Source of the DNA: Dactylosporangium sp. AC04546
Lineage (GTDB): Bacteria > Actinomycetota > Actinomycetes > Mycobacteriales > Micromonosporaceae
Direction of reading: 5' to 3'
Assembly (NCBI RefSeq): GCF_022095675.1
Contig: NZ_JAHYSG010000114.1
Location: 1-38,066 of the forward strand
DNA: 38,066 nt
Below the pieces are notes generated by a model. It worked only from the letters and a program-made list of their open reading frames with translations, was not told the origin of the DNA and made no database searches. This document shows positions 15,442-22,349 of the stretch, piece after piece (the stretch's first letter is position 1; every line of letters begins with the position of its first letter). The position numbers were made by a program, and so were the translations under genes.

Positions 15442-17469
15442 GTGCAAGCGCCATCCCGTCTGCTCCGCCGTGCCGTGATCAGCGGCTCGGTGGTCGTCGT
15501 CGCCCTGGGGGTCGCCATCGCCGGCCCCGGCGCCTTCGAATCGTTGTTCAAGGAAAGCGGCCCGCCGGCGATCACGCACGTGCCGGCCGACAACCCCGAG
15601 CTCGGCCTCATCTACCAGGGCCTGAAGCCGGCCAAGAAGGGCACGCCCTGCGTCGGCGGCTACGAGGTCACCGAGAAGGACCAGTGCAGCCACGGCCCCG
15701 ACGTCCCGCCGCCCGGGCTCAGCGTCCGCGGTGAGACCAAGCCGGTCGCCGACGCGGTGCCCGCGCAGACGGTGCCGTCCACCGACACCGCCGCGGCGCC
15801 GCAGGAGCAGACGGTGCTCGCCGACGACGGCGCGGCCGAGGGTGCCGACGGCGGGTTCGCCGTGGTGCCCGACGCGGCGGCCGCCGACGGTACCGCCTCC
15901 TTCACCATCGGCGCGAGCGGCGTGGCCTGCGACGGCGACGGCGTCTCCGGCAAGCGGGTCCAGGTCCTGTACGTCCGGGACGCCAGCACCGCGAGCCGCT
16001 TCAACCAGTACCTGGCGTCGTTCCGCACCTGGTCGGCCGGCGTCGACACGATCTACAACGCGAGCGCCCAGGAGACCGGCGGCGAGCGGCACGTCCGCTT
16101 CGTCACCACGCCGGACTGCCAGGTCGACGTGCGCGAGGTCGAGCTGCCGGCCGGCGGCCTGAACACCTTCGACGCCACGATCAGCGGCCTGAAGTCCCTG
16201 GGGTACAACCGGACCGACCGCAAGTACATGATCTTCGGTGAGTCCAAGGTGTACTGCGGGATCGGCACGTTCGCCGGAGACACGCAGCCCGGCGCGGGCA
16301 ACCGCAGCAACGGCGGCCCCGGCTACGGCCGCAGCGACTCCGGCTGCTGGACCGCCAGCGTCGCCGCCCACGAGCTCGGGCACAACCTCGGCGCCGTCAA
16401 CAACAACGCGCCGAACTCCAGCAAGGCCGGGCACTGCCTCGATGAGTACGACATCATGTGCTACAACGACTCGGGCGGCCTGAAGACGTCGGTGAAGTGC
16501 ACGGACAAGGCGAAGGACAACCGCCTCGACTGCAACCACGACGACTACTACAACACCAACCCGAGCCCGGGCAGCTACCTCGCGAACAACTGGAACGTGG
16601 CCAACAACCAGTTCCTGATCGCGGGCAGCGGCGGCACGAACCCGCCGCCGCCGAGCCCCTCGCCGACGAAGACGACGGCCGCTCCGACACCGTCGAAGAC
16701 CACGGCCTCGCCGTCGCCGTCCAAGACGACCGCGTCGCCGTCGCCCACCAAGACCGCCACGCCGACCCCGACTCCGACGGGCACCAAGCCTCCGACGGGC
16801 CTGAAGGAGCTGCGGACCAGTGACGTCACCGCCACGTCCGTGCGCCTGTCGTGGGACGCGGCCGCGGCCGGCAGCCGCTACGCGATCATCCTCAACGGCC
16901 GCTCCATCGGCCGGGTCGGCTCCACGAACGTCCGGATCGTCGGCATGCGCCCCGACACCGATTACCAGATCGGCGTTTCGCTCGCGCAGAACGGCGCCCT
17001 GACCCCGTGGACCACGACCGTCAAGGTGCACACCGCGGCCGCCTCGAACCCGACCGCCGGGTCGTGGATGGTGTTCGGCAACAGTCTGACCGGTGGGGTG
17101 GCCGACGTGTTCGGCGCCCGCAGCGCGGCCGGCACGCCGATCATCGTCTACCCGCGCCACGGCGGGGCGAACCAGCTGTGGAAGCTGGAGCCGGCGGCGA
17201 ACGGCGCGTTCCTGGTCCGTTCGAAGGCCACCAACGCCTGCGTGACGACCAGCGGCAACAAGGACACCGCCGGGGCCACGCTGGTCCAGGGTGACTGCGC
17301 CACCGCCCTGCAGTGGAAGGTGACGCAGACCGAGTACGGCGTCGCGCTGACCTCGCCCGGTGGGCTGGTCGTGGGCGTGGCGAATGCCTCCTACTTCGGC
17401 AGCCGGCTGCTGGCCCTGCAGAAGCCGAGTGGCGCGAAGTACCAGAGCTGGATCCCGCAGCGCACGTGA
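15442..17469 (+). CDS. Secreted zinc metallopeptidase with Fn3 and ricin-type domains
   Basis: This 675-aa secreted protein has an N-terminal signal or anchor (residues about 9-30, SGSVVVVALGVAIAG). A zincin-type region of about 290 residues follows, with H310-E-L-G-H314 in AAHELGHNLGAVNNNAP, and then CLDEYDIMCYND, which resembles the Met-turn of metzincins. A Pro/Thr/Ser linker with PSPTKTT-type repeats (DNA 16640-16800) leads to an Fn3 domain (about 455-535) and a beta-trefoil with QxW-like units (NQLWKLEP, ALQWKVTQ, YQSWIPQ). The last part probably binds carbohydrate. GTG 15442 is preceded by ggagga at 7 nt. The stop overlaps the next gene (GTGA). No gene lies in the 237 bp before it. Confidence 0.87.
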   Translation: MQAPSRLLRRAVISGSVVVVALGVAIAGPGAFESLFKESGPPAITHVPADNPELGLIYQGLKPAKKGTPCVGGYEVTEKDQCSHGPDVPPPGLSVRGETKPVADAVPAQTVPSTDTAAAPQEQTVLADDGAAEGADGGFAVVPDAAAADGTASFTIGASGVACDGDGVSGKRVQVLYVRDASTASRFNQYLASFRTWSAGVDTIYNASAQETGGERHVRFVTTPDCQVDVREVELPAGGLNTFDATISGLKSLGYNRTDRKYMIFGESKVYCGIGTFAGDTQPGAGNRSNGGPGYGRSDSGCWTASVAAHELGHNLGAVNNNAPNSSKAGHCLDEYDIMCYNDSGGLKTSVKCTDKAKDNRLDCNHDDYYNTNPSPGSYLANNWNVANNQFLIAGSGGTNPPPPSPSPTKTTAAPTPSKTTASPSPSKTTASPSPTKTATPTPTPTGTKPPTGLKELRTSDVTATSVRLSWDAAAAGSRYAIILNGRSIGRVGSTNVRIVGMRPDTDYQIGVSLAQNGALTPWTTTVKVHTAAASNPTAGSWMVFGNSLTGGVADVFGARSAAGTPIIVYPRHGGANQLWKLEPAANGAFLVRSKATNACVTTSGNKDTAGATLVQGDCATALQWKVTQTEYGVALTSPGGLVVGVANASYFGSRLLALQKPSGAKYQSWIPQRT

Positions 17470-18074
17470 GCCGGCTCTTCGTAATGGGTAGCGGCCCGGT
17501 GTCCTGGCGACGCCGGGCCGCGGCCTGGTTCGTGGCGATCATCGCCGCGACCTCGGCCGCGGTGTTCGGATGCGCGGACCACGCCGAGGCCCACGATGCC
17601 GTGGTCCTCACGCTGCACGGCGACGGGCGCGGTTCGGTGTGGGTCACCGTGACCTGGCAGGACGGCCACCCGGTCACCGAGGCGGTCGGCATGACGATGC
17701 TGGCGACCTCCGCAGCGGGCGGGCGGGTCGGCCCGGCCGGCCTGCAACGCAAGGGCAATGCGCTCACGTACCCCGGGACGCTGGCGCCCGGCGAGTGGAC
17801 CGTCGTCGCCGAGATGGGCACGCCGGCCATCGGCCGCTGTCAGGGCGTCCTGCGGGTGGCGGCCGCCGACGCCTCCGCCGCCCCGGACCAGACCATTTGC
17901 GCGCCCCCGCCGGTCGCCGCCCCGCCGCCTCCGCCGCCTGCCCGGTCGCTGGCCTGGATCTGGTACCTCGCGGGCGTCCTCGTCGTGACCGCGCTCATGG
18001 TGTGGGCGTTCTTCCGGCGCCGCCCGGCACCGGCCCGCCGCCCGGCCCCACGGTCGCTCCGTCCGCGCCGCTGA
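17466..18074 (+). CDS. Membrane-anchored secreted protein, function unknown
   Basis: This 202-aa protein has an N-terminal hydrophobic signal (AAAWFVAIIAATSAAVFG, with Cys shortly after). An extracytoplasmic beta-rich region of about 110 residues follows, with GRGSVWVTVTWQDGHPV and TLAPGEWTVVAEMG. Then come a Pro-rich linker, a C-terminal transmembrane helix (LAWIWYLAGVLVVTALMVWAFF) and a basic tail. The topology suggests a domain held on the outer face of the membrane. GTG 17466 overlaps the metallopeptidase TGA (GTGA), so the two are translationally coupled and may act together; ATG 17484 is an alternative start. I do not recognise the family; the CopC-like topology is only a resemblance. 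Confidence 0.78.
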   Translation: MSRLFVMGSGPVSWRRRAAAWFVAIIAATSAAVFGCADHAEAHDAVVLTLHGDGRGSVWVTVTWQDGHPVTEAVGMTMLATSAAGGRVGPAGLQRKGNALTYPGTLAPGEWTVVAEMGTPAIGRCQGVLRVAAADASAAPDQTICAPPPVAAPPPPPPARSLAWIWYLAGVLVVTALMVWAFFRRRPAPARRPAPRSLRPRR

Positions 18075-18091
18075 CGGCTTTCCGTATGTCA

Positions 18092-18152
18092 CTTGACCGG
18101 TACAGTCGGCATCCTTTACTGTACCGGTACAGGCAACACTGTACCGGTACAG
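18092..18152. promoter_or_regulatory. Array of three CTGTACCGGTACAG operators
   Basis: The perfect 14-bp palindrome ctgtaccggtacag occurs at 18119-18132 and 18139-18152, and a degenerate copy, cttgaccggtacag, at 18092-18105. Centres are 27 and 20 bp apart, so the two perfect sites are on nearly the same helix face. The array ends 15 bp before a small ORF with a GGAGG ribosome site. Such repeated palindromes usually bind a TetR- or GntR-type dimer; the regulator is not identified. Confidence 0.75.
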
Positions 18153-18167
18153 GCTTTGGAGGCCGTG

Positions 18168-18398
18168 ATGTTCCCGCTCGCAATGATCGTCTCGCAGTCG
18201 GCGATGGCTCGTGAGTTCCCCGGCTCGTGGGCCGGCTCGGAGGGCTTCGAGTTCAGCAGCGCACTTCCCCATGCGCCCGTGGTGCCGTACCCGGAGCCGT
18301 CGCCCCGCGCGTACCGCACCCGGGCGGCGATCGCGTCGACCCTGCGCCGCGCGGCGACGGCGATCGCCCCGCCGGCCACCTGCAGCCCGGCCGGCTGA
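18168..18398 (+). CDS. Small ORF downstream of operator array, unknown function
   Basis: This is a 76-aa ORF starting at ATG 18168 with ttggagg 7 nt upstream. The product begins MFPLAMIVSQSAMARE, has a Pro-rich middle (HAPVVPYPEPSPRAYR), a basic helix (RTRAAIASTLRRAATAI) and ends CSPAG. There is no signal peptide or recognised domain. Support comes from the ribosome site and the operator array directly in front, which suggests tight regulation. It may be a short regulatory or signalling protein. The 17-bp tandem repeats begin 17 bp after its stop. Confidence 0.6.
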   Translation: MFPLAMIVSQSAMAREFPGSWAGSEGFEFSSALPHAPVVPYPEPSPRAYRTRAAIASTLRRAATAIAPPATCSPAG

Positions 18399-18415
18399 AC
18401 CCGCGTTGCCGCCTG

Positions 18416-18517
18416 ATCCCTTTCGCGGCGCCATCCCTTTCGCGGCGCCATCCCTTTCGCGGCGTCATCCCTTTCGCGGCGTCATCCCTTTCGCGGCGCC
18501 ATCCCTTTCGCGGCCCC
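18416..18517. repeat. Six tandem copies of a 17-bp unit
   Basis: Units of atccctttcgcggcgYc run head to tail at 18416, 18433, 18450, 18467, 18484 and 18501, ending at 18517. The only variation is C or T at one position, plus a changed end in unit 6. There are no spacers, so this is not CRISPR. It lies between the small ORF and the second lacI gene and ends 68 bp before the lacI start. It may be a slippage-prone spacer or a multi-site binding region. Confidence 0.9.
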
Positions 18518-18585
18518 GGACCGCGCTTCGGTTCGGGGCGCATTGTTATGGTGCAGTGGACGGCCGTGCGACTGAGGAGGCGCTG

Positions 18586-19686
18586 GTGGCGAGGGTGACC
18601 TTGCAGACGATCGCCGACCAGGTGGGCGTCAGCCGGATGACGGTCTCCAACGCCTTCTCGCGGCCCGACCAGCTCTCGCCGACCCTGCGGGACAAGATCC
18701 TGGCGGTCGCGGACGAGCTCGGGTACGTGGGACCCGACCCGGCCGCCCGCGCCCTCGCCAAAGGCACCACCGGCGCCGTGGGCGTGCTGCTCACCGAGTC
18801 GCTGCGCGACGCGTTCACCGACGAGATCGCCACCGCCTTCCTGGGCGCGATCGCCGAGGAGCTGACCCCGACCGGCCTGGGCCTGACCCTGCTCACGGCG
18901 ACGACCAACGGCGACGTCATCCCGGCGCGGGACGTGGCGATGGACGGCGCGCTGGTGTACTCCTGCGACCCGGAGTCGACGGCCGTCGACTGGCTGCTCC
19001 GCCGCAAGATCCCGGTCGTCTTCGTGGACCAGATCCCGGCCGAGGGCATCCCCGCGGTCAACGTCGACGACCGCGCCGGCGCCCGGGCCGCCGCCCAGCA
19101 CCTGGTCGACCTGGGCCACCGCCACGTCGGCGTGGTGACCTCGGGCGTCCGAGGCGCCCACGGCCGGATCGCCGACGAGGAGAGCATGATCGACGGGTAC
19201 GTCGCCCACCAGCGCATCGCGGGCTGGCTCGACGCGCTCCGCCCGGCCGGCATCGAGCCGACGATCGTCCGCCTCCCGCACGGCCGCCCCGAGAACGGCT
19301 ACGACGGCGGCCGCCTGCTCCTCGCCCCGCCCGTGCCAGACCCGGCGCAGAACGGCGCCACTCCCCCGGCACCGCCCCGCCCGACCGCGATCCTCTGCTT
19401 CTCCGACGCCCTGGCCTCCGGCGTGGTCCAGGCCGCCCAGGACCTGGGCCTGCGCGTCCCCGACGACGTCTCGGTGGTGGGCTTCGACGACAGCCCGCTC
19501 GCGGCCCGCCTCCGCCCGCCGCTGACCACGGTCCGCCAGGACGTCCTGGCCAAGGGCCACGCGGCGGCGGCCGCCCTGACCCGAGCCATCGCGTCGTCCC
19601 GCACGGGCACAACCCCGGACCCCGCCCACCTACGCCTCCCGGCGTCCCTGGTCGTCCGCGCCAGCACCGCTCCACCCCCAGCCTGA
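18586..19686 (+). CDS. LacI-family transcriptional regulator
   Basis: This is a 366-aa regulator. The N-terminal helix-turn-helix is TLQTIADQVGVSRMTVSNAF, followed by a hinge-like region (ELGYVGPDPAARALA). The effector domain runs from AVGVLLTESLRDAFTDEIA to DVSVVGFDDSPLAARLRPPLTT, with a C-terminal insertion rich in Pro and Ala (PPVPDPAQNGATPPAPPRP) between core strands. GTG 18586 is chosen because gaggagg lies 5 nt upstream and the HTH then begins at residue 5. No adjacent sugar operon is obvious, so its target is unclear. It may regulate itself or the small ORF region. Confidence 0.9.
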   Translation: MARVTLQTIADQVGVSRMTVSNAFSRPDQLSPTLRDKILAVADELGYVGPDPAARALAKGTTGAVGVLLTESLRDAFTDEIATAFLGAIAEELTPTGLGLTLLTATTNGDVIPARDVAMDGALVYSCDPESTAVDWLLRRKIPVVFVDQIPAEGIPAVNVDDRAGARAAAQHLVDLGHRHVGVVTSGVRGAHGRIADEESMIDGYVAHQRIAGWLDALRPAGIEPTIVRLPHGRPENGYDGGRLLLAPPVPDPAQNGATPPAPPRPTAILCFSDALASGVVQAAQDLGLRVPDDVSVVGFDDSPLAARLRPPLTTVRQDVLAKGHAAAAALTRAIASSRTGTTPDPAHLRLPASLVVRASTAPPPA

Positions 19687-19984
19687 CCCGCGCCCCTGAC
19701 CTGCGGCCCCGACCCGCCGCCCTGACCCACCGCCGTGGCTCGCCGCCCTGCCCCGGGCCGCTCTACAGACGCCGGCCTAGCCGCCTTTCGCCACCTTTCA
19801 CCGGATAAATCCGAAATGTCACCCACAACGATCAGCGAGCCGGCTGGCAGGTCGGCGAGTTGGGGCCGCACGCCTACACGGACCGTGAGCGCGACGACCT
19901 GAGGCCCCGGCCGGCTTCTGCGGCGCGGCCTCGAACGTAGTCGGCGACGTCTCGGCGTCTGCAAGCGCCGCGTCACAGCAGCTG

Positions 19985-20044
19985 CCCATGATCAAGGGAA
20001 ACGTTTGGCTGCCATGGCGACCAGAAGTTTCCCTTGATCATGGG
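19985..20044. repeat. 50-bp GATC-bounded palindrome, copy 2 (60 bp with extended arms)
   Basis: The perfect 18-bp arms are 19985-20002 and 20027-20044, around an inner tttggctg/cgaccagaa pair and a 6-nt centre, ccatgg. The core 19990-20039 aligns base for base with the palindrome at 1198-1247 (36 of 50 identical). Outer-arm differences at core positions 5/46, 7/44 and 11/40 change both partners, so pairing is kept. It lies between the second lacI and pirin, with no T-run. Confidence 0.8.
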
Positions 20045-20110
20045 GCGGGTCCGGGAACGGCGCTCCCAACCGGCCCCGAGGGGCCGTCACCCCAAGCTGA
20101 AGCCAGATTG

Positions 20111-20141
20111 TTGACTTGCGGAATACGTGCGGCGCAAGTAT
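20111..20141 (+). promoter_or_regulatory. Possible promoter and dyad upstream of pirin
   Basis: TTGACT at 20111-20116 matches a -35 hexamer. A weak -10-like AAGTAT follows at 20136-20141 with 19-bp spacing. The dyad cttgcg (20115-20120)/cgcaag (20133-20138) lies between them and could be a regulator site. It is 42 bp before the start codon. Confidence 0.35.
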
Positions 20142-20182
20142 CGTTTCCAGTGGCGACATAAGCCGAAACCTGGAGGCGTGAC

Positions 20183-21163
20183 ATGCCCGCGATCACCGTC
20201 GAGAACGTTCTTGCGCTGCCCCGCGTGGGCGCGCCCGATCCGACCGTCGCCCGGCCGCGGTCCGTGGTGTCGGTGACCACCGCACCCAAGGGCTTCGAGG
20301 GCGAGGGGTTCCCGGTCCGGCGCGCGTTCGCCGGGGTCGACCTCCGGGCGCTCGACCCGTTCATCCACATGGACCAGATGGGCGAGGTCGAATACGCACC
20401 GGGCGAGCCGAAGGGCACCCCGTGGCACCCGCACCGCGGGTTCGAGACCGTCACGTACATCATCGACGGGGAGTTCGTGCACCACGACTCCAACGGCGGT
20501 GGCGGAGTGATCACGAATGGTGACACTCAGTGGATGACTGCTGGAAGCGGGATCCTTCACATCGAGACGCCGCCGGAGCACCTGGTGGTGAGCGGTGGGC
20601 TGTTCCACGGGTTCCAGCTGTGGGTGAACCTGCCCCGTGACAACAAGTTCGCCGCCCCGAGGTACCAGGACATCCGCGGCGGACAGGTCGCGCTGCTGAC
20701 CTCGCCCGACGGCGGGTCGCTGCTGCGGGTCATCGCCGGTGAGCTCGACGGGCACGCTGGGCCCGGCGTCACCTACACGCCGATCACCCTGATCCACGCG
20801 ACGATCTCACCCGGCGCCTCGCTGACGCTGCCGTGGCGCAAGGACTTCAACGCGCTGGCGTACACCCTCGCCGGGAAGGGCACCGTGGGCACCAAGGGGC
20901 GGCCGGTCGAGCTGGGCCAGCTGGCCGTCTTCGGCGAGGGCGACTCGATCACCGTGACGGCCGACGCCAAGCAGGACCCGCGGCACCCCACCATGGACGT
21001 GCTGTTCCTCGGCGGTCAGCCGATCCGCGAGCCCGTGGTGGCGTATGGTCCGTTCGTCATGAACACCAAGGCCGAGGTCATGCAGGCGTTCGAGGACTAC
21101 CAGGCCGGCCGGCTCGGCAGCATCCCCGCGGCGCACGCTGACGTGCGGGGAGAGGCGTCCTAA
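20183..21163 (+). CDS. Pirin-family bicupin protein
   Basis: This is a 326-aa pirin-like bicupin. The pirin N-terminal domain has DPFIHMDQMG and the metal-site signature GTPWHPHRGFETVTYIIDGEF (two His), with VHHDSNGGGG and a further cupin strand WMTAGSGILHIETP (His and Glu). The pirin C-terminal cupin starts near LIHATISPGASLTLPW and ends with REPVVAYGPFVMNTKAEVMQAF, a very typical pirin end. Bacterial pirins act as quercetin-type dioxygenases or redox-linked regulators. ATG 20183 has tggaggcgtgac upstream. Its TAA is followed immediately by the GNAT gene's GTG, so they form an operon. Confidence 0.93.
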   Translation: MPAITVENVLALPRVGAPDPTVARPRSVVSVTTAPKGFEGEGFPVRRAFAGVDLRALDPFIHMDQMGEVEYAPGEPKGTPWHPHRGFETVTYIIDGEFVHHDSNGGGGVITNGDTQWMTAGSGILHIETPPEHLVVSGGLFHGFQLWVNLPRDNKFAAPRYQDIRGGQVALLTSPDGGSLLRVIAGELDGHAGPGVTYTPITLIHATISPGASLTLPWRKDFNALAYTLAGKGTVGTKGRPVELGQLAVFGEGDSITVTADAKQDPRHPTMDVLFLGGQPIREPVVAYGPFVMNTKAEVMQAFEDYQAGRLGSIPAAHADVRGEAS

Positions 21164-21448
21164 GTGGACTTCAACGTCGTCGACAACGCCGACCAGCACC
21201 GATACGAGATCCACGTCGACGGCGCCCTGGCGGGTGCGGCCTACTACCGGCTACACCCGGAGGCGGGCGCGCCGACGCGGGTCGTCTTCACCCACACCGA
21301 GGTGGAGAAGGAATTCGAGGGCAAGGGCGTCGGCAGCAAGCTCGCGGCCGGCGCACTCACCCTCGCCAACGACGCCGGGCTGAAGATCGTCGCCCAGTGC
21401 CCGTTCATCGTCGCCTATCTCAAGAAGCACCCGGAGTACGCAAACTAG
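21164..21448 (+). CDS. Small GNAT N-acetyltransferase (YidJ/NATD1 type)
   Basis: This 94-aa protein is a minimal GNAT domain of the Gtl3B/NATD1 kind. It shows YEIHVDGALAGAAYYRL, the acetyl-CoA loop FEGKGVGSKLAAGAL (the xGxGxG/A pattern) and the characteristic ending IVAQCPFIVAYLKKHPEY. It starts with GTG directly after the pirin TAA. Its 3' end overlaps the convergent SCO6745-family gene by 29 bp. The acceptor substrate of this group is unknown. Confidence 0.9.
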   Translation: MDFNVVDNADQHRYEIHVDGALAGAAYYRLHPEAGAPTRVVFTHTEVEKEFEGKGVGSKLAAGALTLANDAGLKIVAQCPFIVAYLKKHPEYAN

Positions 21449-22283
21449 GCAGGCCGATCGGGTTCGGGTGGCGCAGGAGGCGCGACGCCCGGACCGCGAT
21501 CGGATGCAGGAGCTCGGCGCACCTGGCGGTGGCGTCGGGACCGAGCGCCTCCCACGGGCCGGCGGCGAGCCGATCGGTGATGCCTTCGATCAAGTGGTAC
21601 TTCTGGTGCGCCGCGCCGGTCGCCTTGCCCTCGCCGTCGACCCAGCCCCGCGAGCGCAGCGCGTCGAGGGCCGCGTCCCACTCCTCGTCGGTCCAGCCGC
21701 GGGCCGGCTGGTAGAAGTCGCGCCCGTCGCCGTCGCGCAGGGCGACCCGCCAGACGTTCGACTCGCAGCCGCCGACGCCCTCCACGAGCAGTGCCGCGAC
21801 GTGGCCGTCGCCGCGGTGCTCGCGCAGGATCGTGGCCGCGTGCCAGAGCACGTCGACCGGGTCCTCGGGCCACGGGAGCGCGGCGTTGGCGGCGCCGAGC
21901 ACGCGGCCGGTGACTTCGACCGACTCGGCAGCGCGGCGCAGGAGGGCCGCCGCCTCGCTCACGTCAAGGTCTTCGAGTGCCTTCGCGAGCGTGCGACGGG
22001 AGCCGATACGGCGGGCCTCCAGTGCGGCCTCGGGGGTGATGCGGGTCCACACGTCGGGCAGCGCGCGGGTGACCATGCGGGGGGCGAACCCGTAGAAGGC
22101 GGCGATGACCGGGCCGGCGCCGACCGGGCCGAGCGGGGCGGACCGCCCGGCGAAGTAGCCGCGCCAGAACCCGCGCAGGCCGGCCTCCTCGAACGCGCCC
22201 AGCGCGTCACCGGCGAAGTACGTGACGGCGTGCACGGGTTCGAACAGCGACCACATGCGGCGCTCGGGTGACAGATCCGTCAT
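21420..22283 (-). CDS. SCO6745-family protein
   Basis: This 287-aa protein resembles a widespread actinobacterial family (SCO6745 type). Recognisable parts are the N-terminus MWSLFEPVHAVTYFAGDAL, GFWRGYFAGRSAPLG, and GFAPRMVTRALPDVW. The C-terminal part, RGWTDEEWDAALDALRSRGWVDGEG, looks winged-helix-like, consistent with the HTH annotation often given to this family. ATG 22283 is the natural start. The function is not established. It is convergent with the GNAT gene and upstream of the GH6 terminator on the same strand. Confidence 0.85.
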   Translation of the reverse strand: MTDLSPERRMWSLFEPVHAVTYFAGDALGAFEEAGLRGFWRGYFAGRSAPLGPVGAGPVIAAFYGFAPRMVTRALPDVWTRITPEAALEARRIGSRRTLAKALEDLDVSEAAALLRRAAESVEVTGRVLGAANAALPWPEDPVDVLWHAATILREHRGDGHVAALLVEGVGGCESNVWRVALRDGDGRDFYQPARGWTDEEWDAALDALRSRGWVDGEGKATGAAHQKYHLIEGITDRLAAGPWEALGPDATARCAELLHPIAVRASRLLRHPNPIGLPSLRTPGAS

Positions 22284-22300
22284 GGACCTGACGATAAGAG

Positions 22301-22332
22301 CGGGGGCTCCAGGAGTACACCTGAAGCCCCCG
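22301..22332 (-). terminator. Hairpin terminator after the GH6 gene
   Basis: The arms cgggggctccagg (22301-22313) and cctgaagcccccg (22320-22332) pair over 13 bp with one mismatch and a 6-nt loop. It lies 17 bp past the GH6 stop on the minus strand. It also sits just upstream of the SCO6745-family start, so it insulates the two genes. Confidence 0.7.
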
Positions 22333-22349
22333 TCTGTGAAAAACTTTGT

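Larger units (their letters stand above)
19687..20182. other. Gene-poor intergenic region of 496 bp
   Basis: No convincing gene is visible here. It contains a Pro/Arg-codon-like high-GC stretch after the lacI stop, one 28-codon plus-strand ORF at 19816 without a ribosome site, the 50-bp palindrome at 19985-20044 and the likely promoter of the pirin gene. Confidence 0.6.

Noticed and set aside
15250..17160. 636-codon minus-strand frame opposite the metallopeptidase
   Set aside because: Its Arg/Gly/Val-rich composition mirrors the coding strand, whereas the plus strand has HELGH and ordered domains.
18416..18517. Possible CRISPR array
   Set aside because: The 17-bp units are contiguous with no spacers, and there are no cas genes nearby.
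19816..19902. 28-codon plus-strand ORF after the second lacI gene
   Set aside because: It has no ribosome site and no convincing composition, and it is too short to support as a gene.
19693..19976. Minus-strand frame containing a GSLIVVGDISDL stretch
   Set aside because: The short hydrophobic run hints at a gene remnant, but there is no start signal, and the frame continues as a shadow through the lacI gene. Evidence is too weak.
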